64,000 bases of DNA from Chitinophagales bacterium. Lineage in GTDB: Bacteria; Bacteroidota; Bacteroidia; Chitinophagales; LD1. Of this stretch, positions 27,201-35,490 are shown one piece after another (the first letter of the stretch is position 1; each line of letters begins with the position of its first letter). Where the stretch lies: positions 314,053-378,052 of the forward strand of contig JAHCHW010000003.1 of the NCBI GenBank assembly GCA_026129525.1, read 5' to 3'. The translations under genes were made by a program, and so were the position numbers. The notes under the pieces are model-generated. The model saw nothing but the letters and a program-made list of their open reading frames with translations. It did no database searches and was not told the origin of the DNA.

Positions 27201-27682
27201 GCATCATCTTTCAGTGTTTGTTCGCTAACGCCAAGCAGTTGAGCGGCTTCGCTCAAGGTGTTGCAGTAGTTGTTTTGCACTAAGTGCATAATCCCCCAGC
27301 CTTTATCAATGGAGGGTCCAATTTGAGTCCAGTTGTTTTCTACCTGCCCTATTGCCATCAGCAAGTCCACCGGCACTTTAAATTCCAGTGCCGCCTGCTG
27401 AAAATATTTGCGAATAGTAGCAACAGACGGGTGTGGTTGGTTAAGGTAGTGCGCCCACAGTTCGTGTGCATGTCCTTGTTCGTTGTGGTCAATGTGTGCG
27501 GCAACTATGTTGAGTTCCGCAGAAAGGTCTTTCTTTAAAAAAACATCGCTCTTAACATAAATAGTATCGGGTGGCAGTAAAAATGGGATAGGCTCGTAAG
27601 GAGAAACATGCAAAGGCGGGAGTTGTGCGCTGGCAGCTAAAACTTCCAGCAGCATAAAAAGACACAAAACGATTTGTTTCAT
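24266..27682 (-). CDS. T9SS-secreted peptidoglycan hydrolase: lysozyme-like plus amidase
   Basis: An 1138-residue secreted protein. Residues about 85-205 resemble a lytic transglycosylase: VDLLMAIGQVENNWTQIG with Glu115, then DKGWGIMHL. Residues about 255-420 form an Amidase_2 (N-acetylmuramoyl-L-alanine amidase) domain with zinc ligands inferred as His288, His397 and Cys407 (GHNNMPGTNTSCPG) and an acidic GEEHE at 348-352. Next come a pre-peptidase C-terminal module (VWYKFTATATSHNITV), several Ig-like modules and a T9SS type A domain (VLIYPNPLSDNLLTV). It could cut both glycan and peptide cross-links of other bacteria's walls. The gene is convergent with the delta-60 gene, with 10 nt between stops. 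Confidence 0.87.
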   Translation of the reverse strand: MKQIVLCLFMLLEVLAASAQLPPLHVSPYEPIPFLLPPDTIYVKSDVFLKKDLSAELNIVAAHIDHNEQGHAHELWAHYLNQPHPSVATIRKYFQQAALEFKVPVDLLMAIGQVENNWTQIGPSIDKGWGIMHLVQNNYCNTLSEAAQLLGVSEQTLKDDARQNIRGAAALLRKYFGNSKNTKARIEDWYPAAAKFSGLIRRQLCQIEADRYYTVLSDGANSITLWNEQITLPRKKIDWQYIRSTFHDNTTEEEDNSRTADYGPAVGSFTTCNYSTGRNHSIDTWVNHWIGTGTAAGAVSWFQNCSANASAHFVTANNGTIYQTVAVANTAWHCGASGYPYNNGRSIGEEHEATLANPGLWNSTAMLQASAQMACYFCNQYNIPINQNITSPGICGHNNMPGTNTSCPGTIPWSTWFGYFNSGNCNASPPVQPSNDYCGNPPSLTVYGTTCGGTVTGDVNGATQSAAPTNCDGYTSSVANDVWYKFTATATSHNITVVPTSGMDAVVDLRSGCPGTSIDCQDAGGGEGATEILQATGLTVGTTYYVRVYDYTGAGNPPTTTTFTICVTTPCSQPTKPVIAGNNVFCSGQNSQLSVSNPCSGCTYVWSNGATGTQTTVTASGTYRVTATNNCGSLSSDPYGVTVNATPQPVIGNLSNAYCLASSNATLTATPIGGTFSGNGISGNVFSPSAAGVGTHVVTYTVTQNNCTGTASQSVTVSASPVVQISASGTTAFCSGGSVTLTATQGSAYNWSNGDTASSIQVTQSGTFHVTVTNPGGCNANVASTTPIDITVYPNPIASAGADQIFLQAQGNSLTLGGSPTAMGGTAPYNYQWSPATALNSDAMANPVVSNLTSSTTYTVTVTDANGCTATDDVAVDVVPYCTYTAQPAYFSFSANAAVDSFYVTTSDSTCTAWNVSICNWLSVVSPTLPYSGSGWLKFLVNANFDAQPRTCIVQLTGGQNIVIVQGGLVPDPCNPPLSPPQVHVNFCDLAADLIPNVTYQWYNGSMIVPGANTRFHTADQSGFYYVVIADSNFCSAQSQDVYVSYPLCLGTGINEWNEEDVLIYPNPLSDNLLTVSTGNLPLPVHISVFDATGRLLQTETITTSVAFLNTEKFSAGVYWLKIENNHLPTIGRRLVKY

Positions 27683-27794
27683 TCATGAAAAATAGGAAAA
27701 CAAAGTGCGTCTGAAAAAAAATGATTAAGCGCCAACCCAATCAATGAAACAAGCAGAACTTAATCACCGCGCTATTCACTATGTTTACCCCCGC

Positions 27795-29630
27795 ATGGAT
27801 ATTATCCGCCTTTTGCCCGATAACATTGCCAACCAGATAGCTGCCGGAGAGGTTATACAGCGCCCTGCCTCGGCAGTAAAAGAGTTGCTCGAAAACAGCA
27901 TTGATGCCGGAGCCACGCACATTAAACTGATAGTAAAACAGGCGGGTAAAAGTTTAGTGCAGGTAATTGACAATGGCTGCGGCATGAGCGAAACCGATTC
28001 CCGCATGTGTTTCGAAAAGCACGCTACCTCTAAAATTCGCGCGGCCGAAGATTTATTCAACATACGCACTATGGGTTTTAGGGGCGAGGCTATGGCTTCC
28101 ATAGCAGCCATAGCGCAGGTAGAAATGAAAACACGCCTGCACAACGAGCAACTGGGTACTCTCCTCGAAATTGAAGGCATGAAAGTGCTTAAGCAGGAAC
28201 CCTGTCAAACACCCGAAGGCACATCTATAGCCGTAAAAAATTTGTTCTACAATGTGCCTGCCCGCAGAAATTTTTTAAAGAGCGATTCGGTAGAACTGAA
28301 AAATATTATTGAGGAATTTCAGCGTGTGGCGCTGGCGCATCCCAAAACCGGTTTTCAGTTGTTCAGCAACGATTACGAAATGTTTCACCTAAAGCCCGGC
28401 AACCTTAAGCAGCGCATTGTGCAGTTGTTTGGCGATAACTATGCCGAAAAAATTGTTCCGGTAGAGGAGAAAAGCTACGCGCTGCACGTGTACGGCTTTG
28501 TGGGCAAGCCCGAGTTCTCGAAAAAAACACGGGGCGAGCAATATGTGTTTGTCAATAACCGCTACATTAAATCGCCCTACCTCAATCACGCAGTTACCAA
28601 TGCGTTCGATCAAATGCTGCCCAAGGAAAATTTTCCGTTCTATGTATTGTTTCTTGACATTGACCCCGCTAAAATTGATGTAAACGTACACCCCGCCAAG
28701 CACGAAATAAAGTTTGAAGACGAAAAACTGGTTTACACCTTTGTAAACCTTGGCGTAAAACATGCACTGGGCGCTTACAGCGTAACCCCCACCCTCGATT
28801 TTGAACAGGAAAGCCACCTGAACACCGCTGGTGCTTTCGATACACAGCCGCGCACTTGGTTAGAAATTACTCAACATGCCGTGCAGCAAAAAGAAGCAAA
28901 GAAATTTGCGCCCCCAAGCAACTTTGAACCGCTTACCAAGCGAGAAGAAAACAATGCGAAAAACTGGGAGAAAGCATTTGATATAGTAGGCAGTGGCAGT
29001 AGGCAGCAGCATGAGATTCAAAGTTTCGAATCGGAGCACCGCGAACAGGAGATAGCAAAAGAAGCATTTATACCCGTGCAAATTCACAAGCGCTACATTA
29101 TCTCCCAAATAAAAAGCGGATTTATTCTCATTGACCAACAGGCGGCTCACGAGCGCATTTTGTTTGAACGCTACCTGAAGTTGCTGGAAAAAAAGCGGCA
29201 CGACAGCCAGCGGCAACTGTTCCCCCAAAGTTTTGAACTGAGTGTTGCCGATGCCCAAATACTGAAAGAGATAATGCCCGACATAAACAACCTCGGTTTC
29301 GATATTCAGGAGTTCGGCAAAAACAGTTTTGTCATTCACGGCTTTCCTGCTGATGTTTTGCAGGGCGATGAACGCAAAATGATAGAAGAGTTGGTAGAGC
29401 AGTTTAAAATGAATGCTTCGGTAAGCAAACTCGGCAAGCGCGAAAATCTGGCTAAATCGTTAGCCTACAGTTCAGCCATTAAAACCGGCAGAGCACTTTC
29501 GGCAGAAGAAATGCGAACCATGATTGATGAATTATTTGCCTGCGAAAATGCCTACACCGCACCCAACGGGCGGCTAACGTTTATCACCCTTTCGAACGAT
29601 GAGTTAGAGAAGAGATTTGAGAATCGGTAG
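27795..29630 (+). CDS. mutL: DNA mismatch repair protein MutL
   Basis: This 611-residue protein couples mismatch recognition by MutS to repair. The GHKL ATPase shows VKELLENSIDAGA (Glu30, Asn34), DNGCGM (59-64) and MGFRGEAM (93-100), and GTSIAVKNLFYNVPARR lies near 142. The C-terminal dimer domain has DQQAAHERILFE (447-458), a variant of the endonuclease motif DQHAx2Ex4E, and APNGRL (589-594) where nicking MutLs have CPHGRP. The start at 27795 was chosen because homology begins at MDIIRLLPDN; 17 residues from an upstream ATG are dropped. A TATGTTTA box ends 7 nt before it. Confidence 0.96.
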   Translation: MDIIRLLPDNIANQIAAGEVIQRPASAVKELLENSIDAGATHIKLIVKQAGKSLVQVIDNGCGMSETDSRMCFEKHATSKIRAAEDLFNIRTMGFRGEAMASIAAIAQVEMKTRLHNEQLGTLLEIEGMKVLKQEPCQTPEGTSIAVKNLFYNVPARRNFLKSDSVELKNIIEEFQRVALAHPKTGFQLFSNDYEMFHLKPGNLKQRIVQLFGDNYAEKIVPVEEKSYALHVYGFVGKPEFSKKTRGEQYVFVNNRYIKSPYLNHAVTNAFDQMLPKENFPFYVLFLDIDPAKIDVNVHPAKHEIKFEDEKLVYTFVNLGVKHALGAYSVTPTLDFEQESHLNTAGAFDTQPRTWLEITQHAVQQKEAKKFAPPSNFEPLTKREENNAKNWEKAFDIVGSGSRQQHEIQSFESEHREQEIAKEAFIPVQIHKRYIISQIKSGFILIDQQAAHERILFERYLKLLEKKRHDSQRQLFPQSFELSVADAQILKEIMPDINNLGFDIQEFGKNSFVIHGFPADVLQGDERKMIEELVEQFKMNASVSKLGKRENLAKSLAYSSAIKTGRALSAEEMRTMIDELFACENAYTAPNGRLTFITLSNDELEKRFENR

Positions 29631-29714
29631 GGTGTAGCAGAAATCAGTAGCATTAAAAACAGTAGAGAAATTTTGAAGCCTCCGTTTTAAGTAAATGCCA
29701 TGTAAATTAGTTAG

Positions 29715-30335
29715 ATGAAAGAGGTTGCCCTCAACATTTTGCTATACATACACATTGTTACAGGCACATCGGCACTGCTTACGGGTGCGGTGGCATTGCT
29801 CGCACAAAAAGGAAACAAAATTCATCGCAAAGCGGGGCTTATTTTTTTCTACTCCATGTTAGGTGTGGCGCTTTCAGCTTTTACTATTTCTGTTGTAAAA
29901 AACATTCCGTTTCTGCTTGCTATTTCAGTATTCAGTTTTTACCTGAACTACAGCGGCTATCGCGCACTTAAAAACAAAGCCGGAACATTTACTTGGTACG
30001 ATTGGGCGGTAACGGTGCTTTCTATACTTACTGCCACGTACATGATTTATACCCGAACCATTGTTCTGCTGGTGTTCGGCATACTGCTTTGTATTGTTGT
30101 TTTCCGCAATTCATTGGCGCAGTTTCAAAACGAAGAGAAAAGAAAACAAGCGCGCAAAAAAAGACTGATTGCCCACCTTGGTAATATGACCGGCACATAC
30201 ATAGCAACCGTAACGGCTTTTCTGGTAGTGAATGTAAATTTTGTTAAGCCGGGCTGGCTACTGTGGTTGCTGCCAACCGCAGTGGGCTTGCCTTTTATCT
30301 TCTACCAACTGAAGAAACACCGCCCTAAAGTGTAA
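29715..30335 (+). CDS. DUF2306-like multi-pass membrane protein
   Basis: A 206-residue protein with about six hydrophobic helices. Histidines fall at helix ends in a pattern known from DUF2306-type proteins: YIHIVTGTSALLTGAVALL, KIHRKAGLIFFYSML and AHLGNMTGTYIATVTAFL. Function is unknown; haem or quinone contact has been guessed for similar histidine patterns but nothing here shows it. The gene stands alone. A TAAATTAG box ends 4 nt before the ATG. Confidence 0.75.
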   Translation: MKEVALNILLYIHIVTGTSALLTGAVALLAQKGNKIHRKAGLIFFYSMLGVALSAFTISVVKNIPFLLAISVFSFYLNYSGYRALKNKAGTFTWYDWAVTVLSILTATYMIYTRTIVLLVFGILLCIVVFRNSLAQFQNEEKRKQARKKRLIAHLGNMTGTYIATVTAFLVVNVNFVKPGWLLWLLPTAVGLPFIFYQLKKHRPKV

Positions 30336-30395
30336 CAATTGTAACGCAAGGGAAAAAGTTATTCTTCTATTTTCGTCAATGTTTAAAAAGCAGGA

Positions 30396-32414
30396 ATGAA
30401 ACAGTTGTTTGTTGGCGCATTGTTTATCGCCTTGTTGTTTGCAGGCGCTCCGGCAGTGGCGCAAATTCTTAACCCCGTTAAATGGACATGGAAAGCCGAA
30501 GCAACCGGCAAAGGCGAATACGAACTCACCTTTTCGGCAAAAGTGGAGGCGGGTTGGCATATCTATTCGCAATTTATTGCTGCCGATGGCCCCGTGCCTA
30601 CATCATTTGCATTTACCGCCAATAAGGATGTTCAACTAATTGGTAAGCCCAGCGAAACCGGAGCCAAAATGCACGAAGGGCACGACCCGGTTTTTGACAT
30701 GCACTTGAAATACTTTGAGGGCACCATGGTTTGTGTGCAAAAAGTAAAAGTGCTGAAAGACACCAAACTGAGCGGTGTAATTGAATACATGGTATGCGAT
30801 GATACCCGTTGCCTGCCTCCCGAAAATGTGGAGTATGAGTTTGAGCTGAAAGCCTCCGCCACGCCTGAAAAAAAAACTGAAGGCGTAATCATTAACGAAA
30901 ACAACGGCACGTTCGACTCCACCGTACAAGCAGTAATTGAAAAAAGTTTGCAGGAAGACTCGGCTGCTGCGGTTGTTTCTATCGGTAAATTCGGAACACC
31001 TGTAAAAAGTTGCGGCACCAGCGACAGCACCGAAGACAAAAGTTTGTGGTCAATTATTCTTCTCGGTTTTTTGGGCGGATTGGTCGCATTGGTTACGCCT
31101 TGTGTGTTTCCCATGATTCCGTTAACGGTTTCGTTTTTTACCAAGCGTTCCGAAACAAAATCGAAAGGAAAATTAGATGCTTTCTTTTACGCCTTCAGCA
31201 TTGTGTTTATTTACTTTTTGCTTGCGGTTCCGTTTTTGGTTTTCAATATTTCGCCCGATACGCTCAACGAAATTTCGACCGGTGCTCCACTTAACGTGGC
31301 TTTCTTTATCATCTTCGTCATTTTTGCTTTTTCGTTTTTCGGGTACTACGAAATAACCCTCCCCAATTTTATTGCCAACAAAGCTGATTCGGCATCGAAC
31401 ATTGGCGGATTGGTGGGCATATTTTTTATGGCGCTTACGCTGGCTATAGTTTCGTTTTCATGCACAGGTCCTATACTCGGCAGTTTGCTGGTAGGTGCGT
31501 TAAGTTCATCGAGCGGCAAACTGAATTTGGTAGCCGGTATGACTTCGTTTGGGCTGGCGCTTGCACTCCCCTTTGGCATATTTGCATTGTTTCCGAGCTT
31601 AATGAAATCGCTGCCAAAATCGGGCGGATGGCTTAACTCGGTAAAAGTGGTACTCGGTTTTGTGGAGTTGATATTTGCCGTAAAATTTCTATCGAATGCC
31701 GACCTGGTAGCGCATTGGGGCATTTTAAAACGCGAAGTATTTTTGGCATTGTGGGCATTGTTGGGCGCAGGCTTGTTTGTTTACCTCATAGGCAAGTTGA
31801 AGTTTCCGCACGATTCGCCCGTTTCAAAACTTTCGCCTGTTCGAATTTCGTTTGCAGTGCTGGCATTGCTATTTACCATCTACTCGGCTTACGGCATTCC
31901 CGGCAACGACCTCCACTTGTTCAGCGGATTTCCTCCACCTAAGTTTTACTCTCTGCGCGAAGTAAAATTAGATATTGAGCCTGTTCACAACGATTACGAA
32001 GCCGCACTTGCAAAAGCAAAAGCCGAAAACAAACCCGTAATGATTGACTTTACCGGATGGGCTTGCGTTAACTGCCGTAAAATGGAAGAAAACGTGTGGA
32101 CCGATTTGGAAGTAATTGAACGGCTCACCGAAAAATACGTGATTGTATCGCTGTACGTTGATGACAAAAAAGAACTGCCTGCCGAAGAGCAAGTAATGAG
32201 CGAATTTTTTAAAGGGAAAAAGATTAAAACCGTGGGCAACAAATTCAGCGAAATGCAGGCAAAATACTTCGGCTCTAACTCGCAGCCGTACTATGCTTTA
32301 ATAACTGCCGATGAACAATTGCTTACCGAGCCGCGCGGCTACACGCCCGATGTAAAAGAATACCTCGCCTTTTTAGATTGCGGTATTGAGGCGTATAAAG
32401 AAGCAAAGAAATAG
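30396..32414 (+). CDS. dsbD: DsbD-type thiol:disulfide interchange protein
   Basis: This 672-residue inner-membrane protein carries reducing power from cytosolic thioredoxin to the periplasm. After the signal peptide comes the nDsbD-like domain with the pair Cys134/Cys139 (MVCDDTRCLPP). The eight-helix membrane domain has TPCVFPMIPLT (Cys236) and FSCTGP (Cys356). The C-terminal thioredoxin domain has WACVNCRK (Cys557/Cys560). All three cysteine pairs needed for the relay are present. It is transcribed alone, with a candidate TATTTTCG -7 box at 30368-30375 and a 20-nt leader. Confidence 0.93.
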   Translation: MKQLFVGALFIALLFAGAPAVAQILNPVKWTWKAEATGKGEYELTFSAKVEAGWHIYSQFIAADGPVPTSFAFTANKDVQLIGKPSETGAKMHEGHDPVFDMHLKYFEGTMVCVQKVKVLKDTKLSGVIEYMVCDDTRCLPPENVEYEFELKASATPEKKTEGVIINENNGTFDSTVQAVIEKSLQEDSAAAVVSIGKFGTPVKSCGTSDSTEDKSLWSIILLGFLGGLVALVTPCVFPMIPLTVSFFTKRSETKSKGKLDAFFYAFSIVFIYFLLAVPFLVFNISPDTLNEISTGAPLNVAFFIIFVIFAFSFFGYYEITLPNFIANKADSASNIGGLVGIFFMALTLAIVSFSCTGPILGSLLVGALSSSSGKLNLVAGMTSFGLALALPFGIFALFPSLMKSLPKSGGWLNSVKVVLGFVELIFAVKFLSNADLVAHWGILKREVFLALWALLGAGLFVYLIGKLKFPHDSPVSKLSPVRISFAVLALLFTIYSAYGIPGNDLHLFSGFPPPKFYSLREVKLDIEPVHNDYEAALAKAKAENKPVMIDFTGWACVNCRKMEENVWTDLEVIERLTEKYVIVSLYVDDKKELPAEEQVMSEFFKGKKIKTVGNKFSEMQAKYFGSNSQPYYALITADEQLLTEPRGYTPDVKEYLAFLDCGIEAYKEAKK

Positions 32415-32430
32415 TTGCTTGACTCAATGC

Positions 32431-32485
32431 GTCATTGCGAAGCCTTTCTTCTGAAAATAAACAGAGCAAAGGCTGAAGCAATCTC
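32431..32485 (+). repeat. GTCATTGC/GCAATCTC interspersed hairpin, copy 2
   Basis: The same outer arms as copy 1, with inner stem AGCCTTT and AAAGGCT. The loop shares AAATAAACAGAG with copy 1. It lies 16 nt downstream of the dsbD stop, between two convergent genes. Confidence 0.75.
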
Positions 32486-32533
32486 AATCGGTTGTAGTTA
32501 AATGCTCCTTGTTATCGGAATCGCCTTCCGTAC

Positions 32534-32575
32534 AAAAAAAGAAAGAGGCTTTAACCTCACGGAGGCGCCTCTTTC
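32534..32575 (-). terminator. Rho-independent terminator of the 57-residue gene
   Basis: Perfect arms GAAAGAGGC (32541-32549) and GCCTCTTTC (32567-32575) are followed on the minus strand by a run of seven T (32534-32540). A smaller stem, CCTC/GAGG, lies inside the loop. Confidence 0.8.
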
Positions 32576-32606
32576 ATTAGTATGTAAGTTTGGGAGGAGT
32601 AAACGC

Positions 32607-32780
32607 TTACTTACCCTTTAATACTTCTGCCCAAGCCTGCGGGTCTTGGTCTAAGTCCGCACCGGCCTTTTCGTAAAATTTCTGGTAAACTTCGGTTGTT
32701 TTCAGCTTATCCAGATTAAAGCTTTGGTTTTCTTTACCGATAAAACCAAGCGCCATCAAAATTGAAATAATCAGTTCCAT
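32607..32780 (-). CDS. 57-residue conserved-looking small protein
   Basis: An ATG at 32780 opens 57 codons ending in TAA at 32607: hydrophobic start MELIISILMALGFIG, then charged NLDKLKTTEVYQKFYEKAG and DPQAWAEVLKGK. An AAAAGGA Shine-Dalgarno-like sequence lies 3 nt before the ATG, which is uncommon in this window, and a strong terminator follows the stop. These two flanks argue that the frame is real. I do not recognise a family. A short membrane-associated or regulatory peptide is possible. Confidence 0.65.
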   Translation of the reverse strand: MELIISILMALGFIGKENQSFNLDKLKTTEVYQKFYEKAGADLDQDPQAWAEVLKGK

Positions 32781-32909
32781 ATCCTTTTCTTTTAGTTAAT
32801 AAATTTTGGTTTCCGCCCTTCGTTTACGCAGTGTTTCAAAAAAGGTTACAGCATTGTATAACCTCTTTGGCAATCAGGTGCATGTGCCCCGAAGTTTTAT
32901 TTTCGCGCG

Positions 32910-34124
32910 ATGCAAATTTTTAAGCCCCTTATAATTGCCGGAATTGATTTTGAGTTTTTCCTGTTTGCACTCACACTGATAGGGGTTGCTGTTTATCATC
33001 ACCACACCTTAAAAATTGCGCTTACCGGTTTGGCTTGTGTGTTGCTATACAAGTTTCTGTTTACCGATTTTCATTTTGTAGCGCATGTTGCGCACGAGTG
33101 GTCAACCTTAGTTAATTTGTTTGGCTTGCTGTTGGGATTTGCAGTGCTTGCCAAGCACTTTGAGCATTCGGGCATACCCGCCAAACTGCCGCATTATTTG
33201 CCCGATGACTGGAAGGGCGGATTCGTGCTTTTGGCATTAGTGTTTATTCTTTCGGGCTTTCTCGACAACATTGCCGCTGCCATGATTGGCGGTGGAGTGG
33301 CACACGTTATCTTTAAAAAGAAAGTACACATAGGTTACTTAGCGGGCATTGTGGCTGCCAGCAATGCAGGCGGTGCCGGCTCGGTACTGGGCGATACTAC
33401 TACTACTATGATGTGGATTGACGGTGTATCAGCCTTTGATGTTATACATGCTTATGCTGCTGCCATTCCTGCATTTTTGGTTTTCGGGGTTATTGCCTCC
33501 GTTCAACAACACCGCTATCAACCCATATTAAAAGATGAAATTACAGGTGCAAAAGTAAGTTGGAAGCGATTAGTGGCTACGGCACTTATACTGGCAGGTG
33601 CGGTTATTGCAAACGTAACTATTGACTTTCCTGCTTTGGGAGTTTGGATTGCCATTTTTACTGGCGCACTTATTATACGCCCCGAGTGGAACGAAGTGCG
33701 CCATGCCATGCCCGGCACTTTGTTTTTAATGTCGCTGGTGCTATGCGCCTCCATGATGCCGGTTGAACATTTGCCCAAGGCAAGCTGGCAAACCACGCTG
33801 GGCTTGGGTTTTGTTTCGGCAGTGTTCGATAATATTCCGCTTACTAAACTTGCCTTAGACCAGGGCGGATACGACTGGGGTATATTGGCGTATGCCGTTG
33901 GTTATGGCGGCAGTATGGTATGGTTTGGTTCTTCTGCCGGAGTAGCTATTTCAAATTTGTATGACGAAGCAAAATCGGTTGGCGACTGGATTAAAAACGG
34001 CTGGCACGTAGCCCTTGCTTATGTAATTGGTTTTTTTGTAATGCTGCAAATTTACGGTTGGGAACTGCATGCTCCGCACAAAGAGCACAAGGATATTTCA
34101 AAACCGGCAACCGGGCAGCATTAA
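32910..34124 (+). CDS. Ion-transporter (ArsB/NhaD/citrate) superfamily membrane protein
   Basis: A 404-residue protein with about ten to eleven membrane helices in two related halves. Each half carries the superfamily motif around a broken helix: SGFLDNIAAAMIGGG in the first, VFDNIPLTKLAL in the second. The segment AASNAGGAGSVLGDTTTTMMW matches the substrate- or ion-coordinating loop seen in NhaD-like antiporters. Sodium/proton exchange is the likeliest role, but transport of an organic or arsenical anion is not excluded. A TATTTTCG box ends 4 nt before the ATG. Confidence 0.85.
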   Translation: MQIFKPLIIAGIDFEFFLFALTLIGVAVYHHHTLKIALTGLACVLLYKFLFTDFHFVAHVAHEWSTLVNLFGLLLGFAVLAKHFEHSGIPAKLPHYLPDDWKGGFVLLALVFILSGFLDNIAAAMIGGGVAHVIFKKKVHIGYLAGIVAASNAGGAGSVLGDTTTTMMWIDGVSAFDVIHAYAAAIPAFLVFGVIASVQQHRYQPILKDEITGAKVSWKRLVATALILAGAVIANVTIDFPALGVWIAIFTGALIIRPEWNEVRHAMPGTLFLMSLVLCASMMPVEHLPKASWQTTLGLGFVSAVFDNIPLTKLALDQGGYDWGILAYAVGYGGSMVWFGSSAGVAISNLYDEAKSVGDWIKNGWHVALAYVIGFFVMLQIYGWELHAPHKEHKDISKPATGQH

Positions 34125-34221
34125 GCCTGCGTTCAATATCCCGAACACCCGCGGTTTATCGTCTTAATAACTTCCGGTGGTTTCGTTTCGCTGCTGCTGC
34201 CGCGCCCGTTACTTTTAATAC

Positions 34222-35388
34222 ATGATTTACGAATTTCTGACTCCCGTTGAAAAAGATGCACTGTTGCAAGATACCGAACTGCATCCCGCACAAATTGGCA
34301 ACTACGTGTTTATCTATCAGGGCAAACCTGTTGAACTGAGCGATTTTAACCTTGCCATTATTGGGGTGGACGAAGACCGCGGCTCCAAAACTAACACCGG
34401 CTCGGGCGTAGCCGCCAACTGTGTGCGCGAAGAGTTTTACAAACTGTTTTTGCCGCCTGCCGAGCGCGAGTTTAAAGTAATTGACCTCGGAAACATTAAA
34501 CGGGGCGAAACCCTGCGCGATACTTATTTCGCCCTCGCATCGGTAGTTACCGAGTTAATAGTGCACAAAGTAATTCCCATAATAATTGGTGGCAGCCACG
34601 ACCTCACCTACGGGCAATACCTCGGTTACAAAAGCCTGCACACGCTCATAAATTTAGTGTTGGTAGATGAGCGCATTGATATGCTCGAAAACGCAGAGCG
34701 CGAAATGGATGCTTCTTCGTTTTTAATGAACATGCTTACCCAAAGCCCTAATTTTCTTTTCAACTACAGCCACATAGGTTACCAAACATACCTGAACGAT
34801 TACAAGATTGTGCAAACCTTAGAGAGCCTCAATTTCGATTGCCTGCGCCTTGGGTTAATACGGCAAAACATTGAAGAAGTAGAACCCATACTGCGCGATG
34901 CCGATATGCTGAGCATTGACGTTTCGGCCATAAGGCAAGCCGATGCACCGGCTCATGCTGCCGCTTCGCCCAATGGTTTTAGTGGCGAAGAACTTTGCCA
35001 AATTACCCGCTATGCCGGCTTAAGCGACAAGTTGACTTCGATTGGTATTTACGAAATGAACCCCGCCTACGACAACCAACGCCAAACCGCCCAACTGATG
35101 GCGCAAATGATTTGGTATTTTATGGAAGGCTACTACAGCCGCGTGGGCGACTTGCCGGTTACGGTAGATGAGCACCTCAAATTTACCGTGCATGTAAAAG
35201 ATGCCGACCACGATTTAATTTTTTGGAAGAGCCGCAAAACCGAACGCTGGTGGATGGAACTGCCCTATGGCGATAAACAAAAATTTGCACGCCAGCAACT
35301 CATTCCCTGCTCGTTCCGCGATTACGAAGCCGCCTGCAACCACGAACTGCCCGACCGCTGGATGAAAGCCTACACCAAACTAACTTAA
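34222..35388 (+). CDS. Arginase/formimidoylglutamase-fold protein with altered metal site
   Basis: A 388-residue member of the ureohydrolase fold. The first metal motif is present as GGSHDLTYGQ (123-132), and the last appears as SIDVSAIRQADAPAHA (231-246), where active enzymes have SxDxDxxDPxxAP. The middle motif, DAHxD in active enzymes, reads VDERID (148-153), so the metal-binding His is replaced. Bacteroidota carry a conserved family of this type usually labelled formimidoylglutamase. Given the substitutions, real hydrolase activity is doubtful. It ends 102 bp before the aquaporin gene on the same strand. Confidence 0.8.
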   Translation: MIYEFLTPVEKDALLQDTELHPAQIGNYVFIYQGKPVELSDFNLAIIGVDEDRGSKTNTGSGVAANCVREEFYKLFLPPAEREFKVIDLGNIKRGETLRDTYFALASVVTELIVHKVIPIIIGGSHDLTYGQYLGYKSLHTLINLVLVDERIDMLENAEREMDASSFLMNMLTQSPNFLFNYSHIGYQTYLNDYKIVQTLESLNFDCLRLGLIRQNIEEVEPILRDADMLSIDVSAIRQADAPAHAAASPNGFSGEELCQITRYAGLSDKLTSIGIYEMNPAYDNQRQTAQLMAQMIWYFMEGYYSRVGDLPVTVDEHLKFTVHVKDADHDLIFWKSRKTERWWMELPYGDKQKFARQQLIPCSFRDYEAACNHELPDRWMKAYTKLT

Positions 35389-35403
35389 CAACCGCATGAA
35401 ATG

Positions 35404-35453
35404 CCCATGATGTAAGAAACACAAACCGAAAATGAATAAGTAACCATCATGGG
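35404..35453. promoter_or_regulatory. 9-bp inverted repeat upstream of the aquaporin gene
   Basis: CCCATGATG (35404-35412) and CATCATGGG (35445-35453) are perfect inverted copies 32 nt apart, ending 37 nt before the aquaporin ATG. There is no T-run, so a terminator is unlikely. An operator bound by a dimer or a leader hairpin is possible. Confidence 0.4.
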
Positions 35454-35490
35454 TATTCCATCTGTCCTTTAAAAAGCAAAATTTATACAG

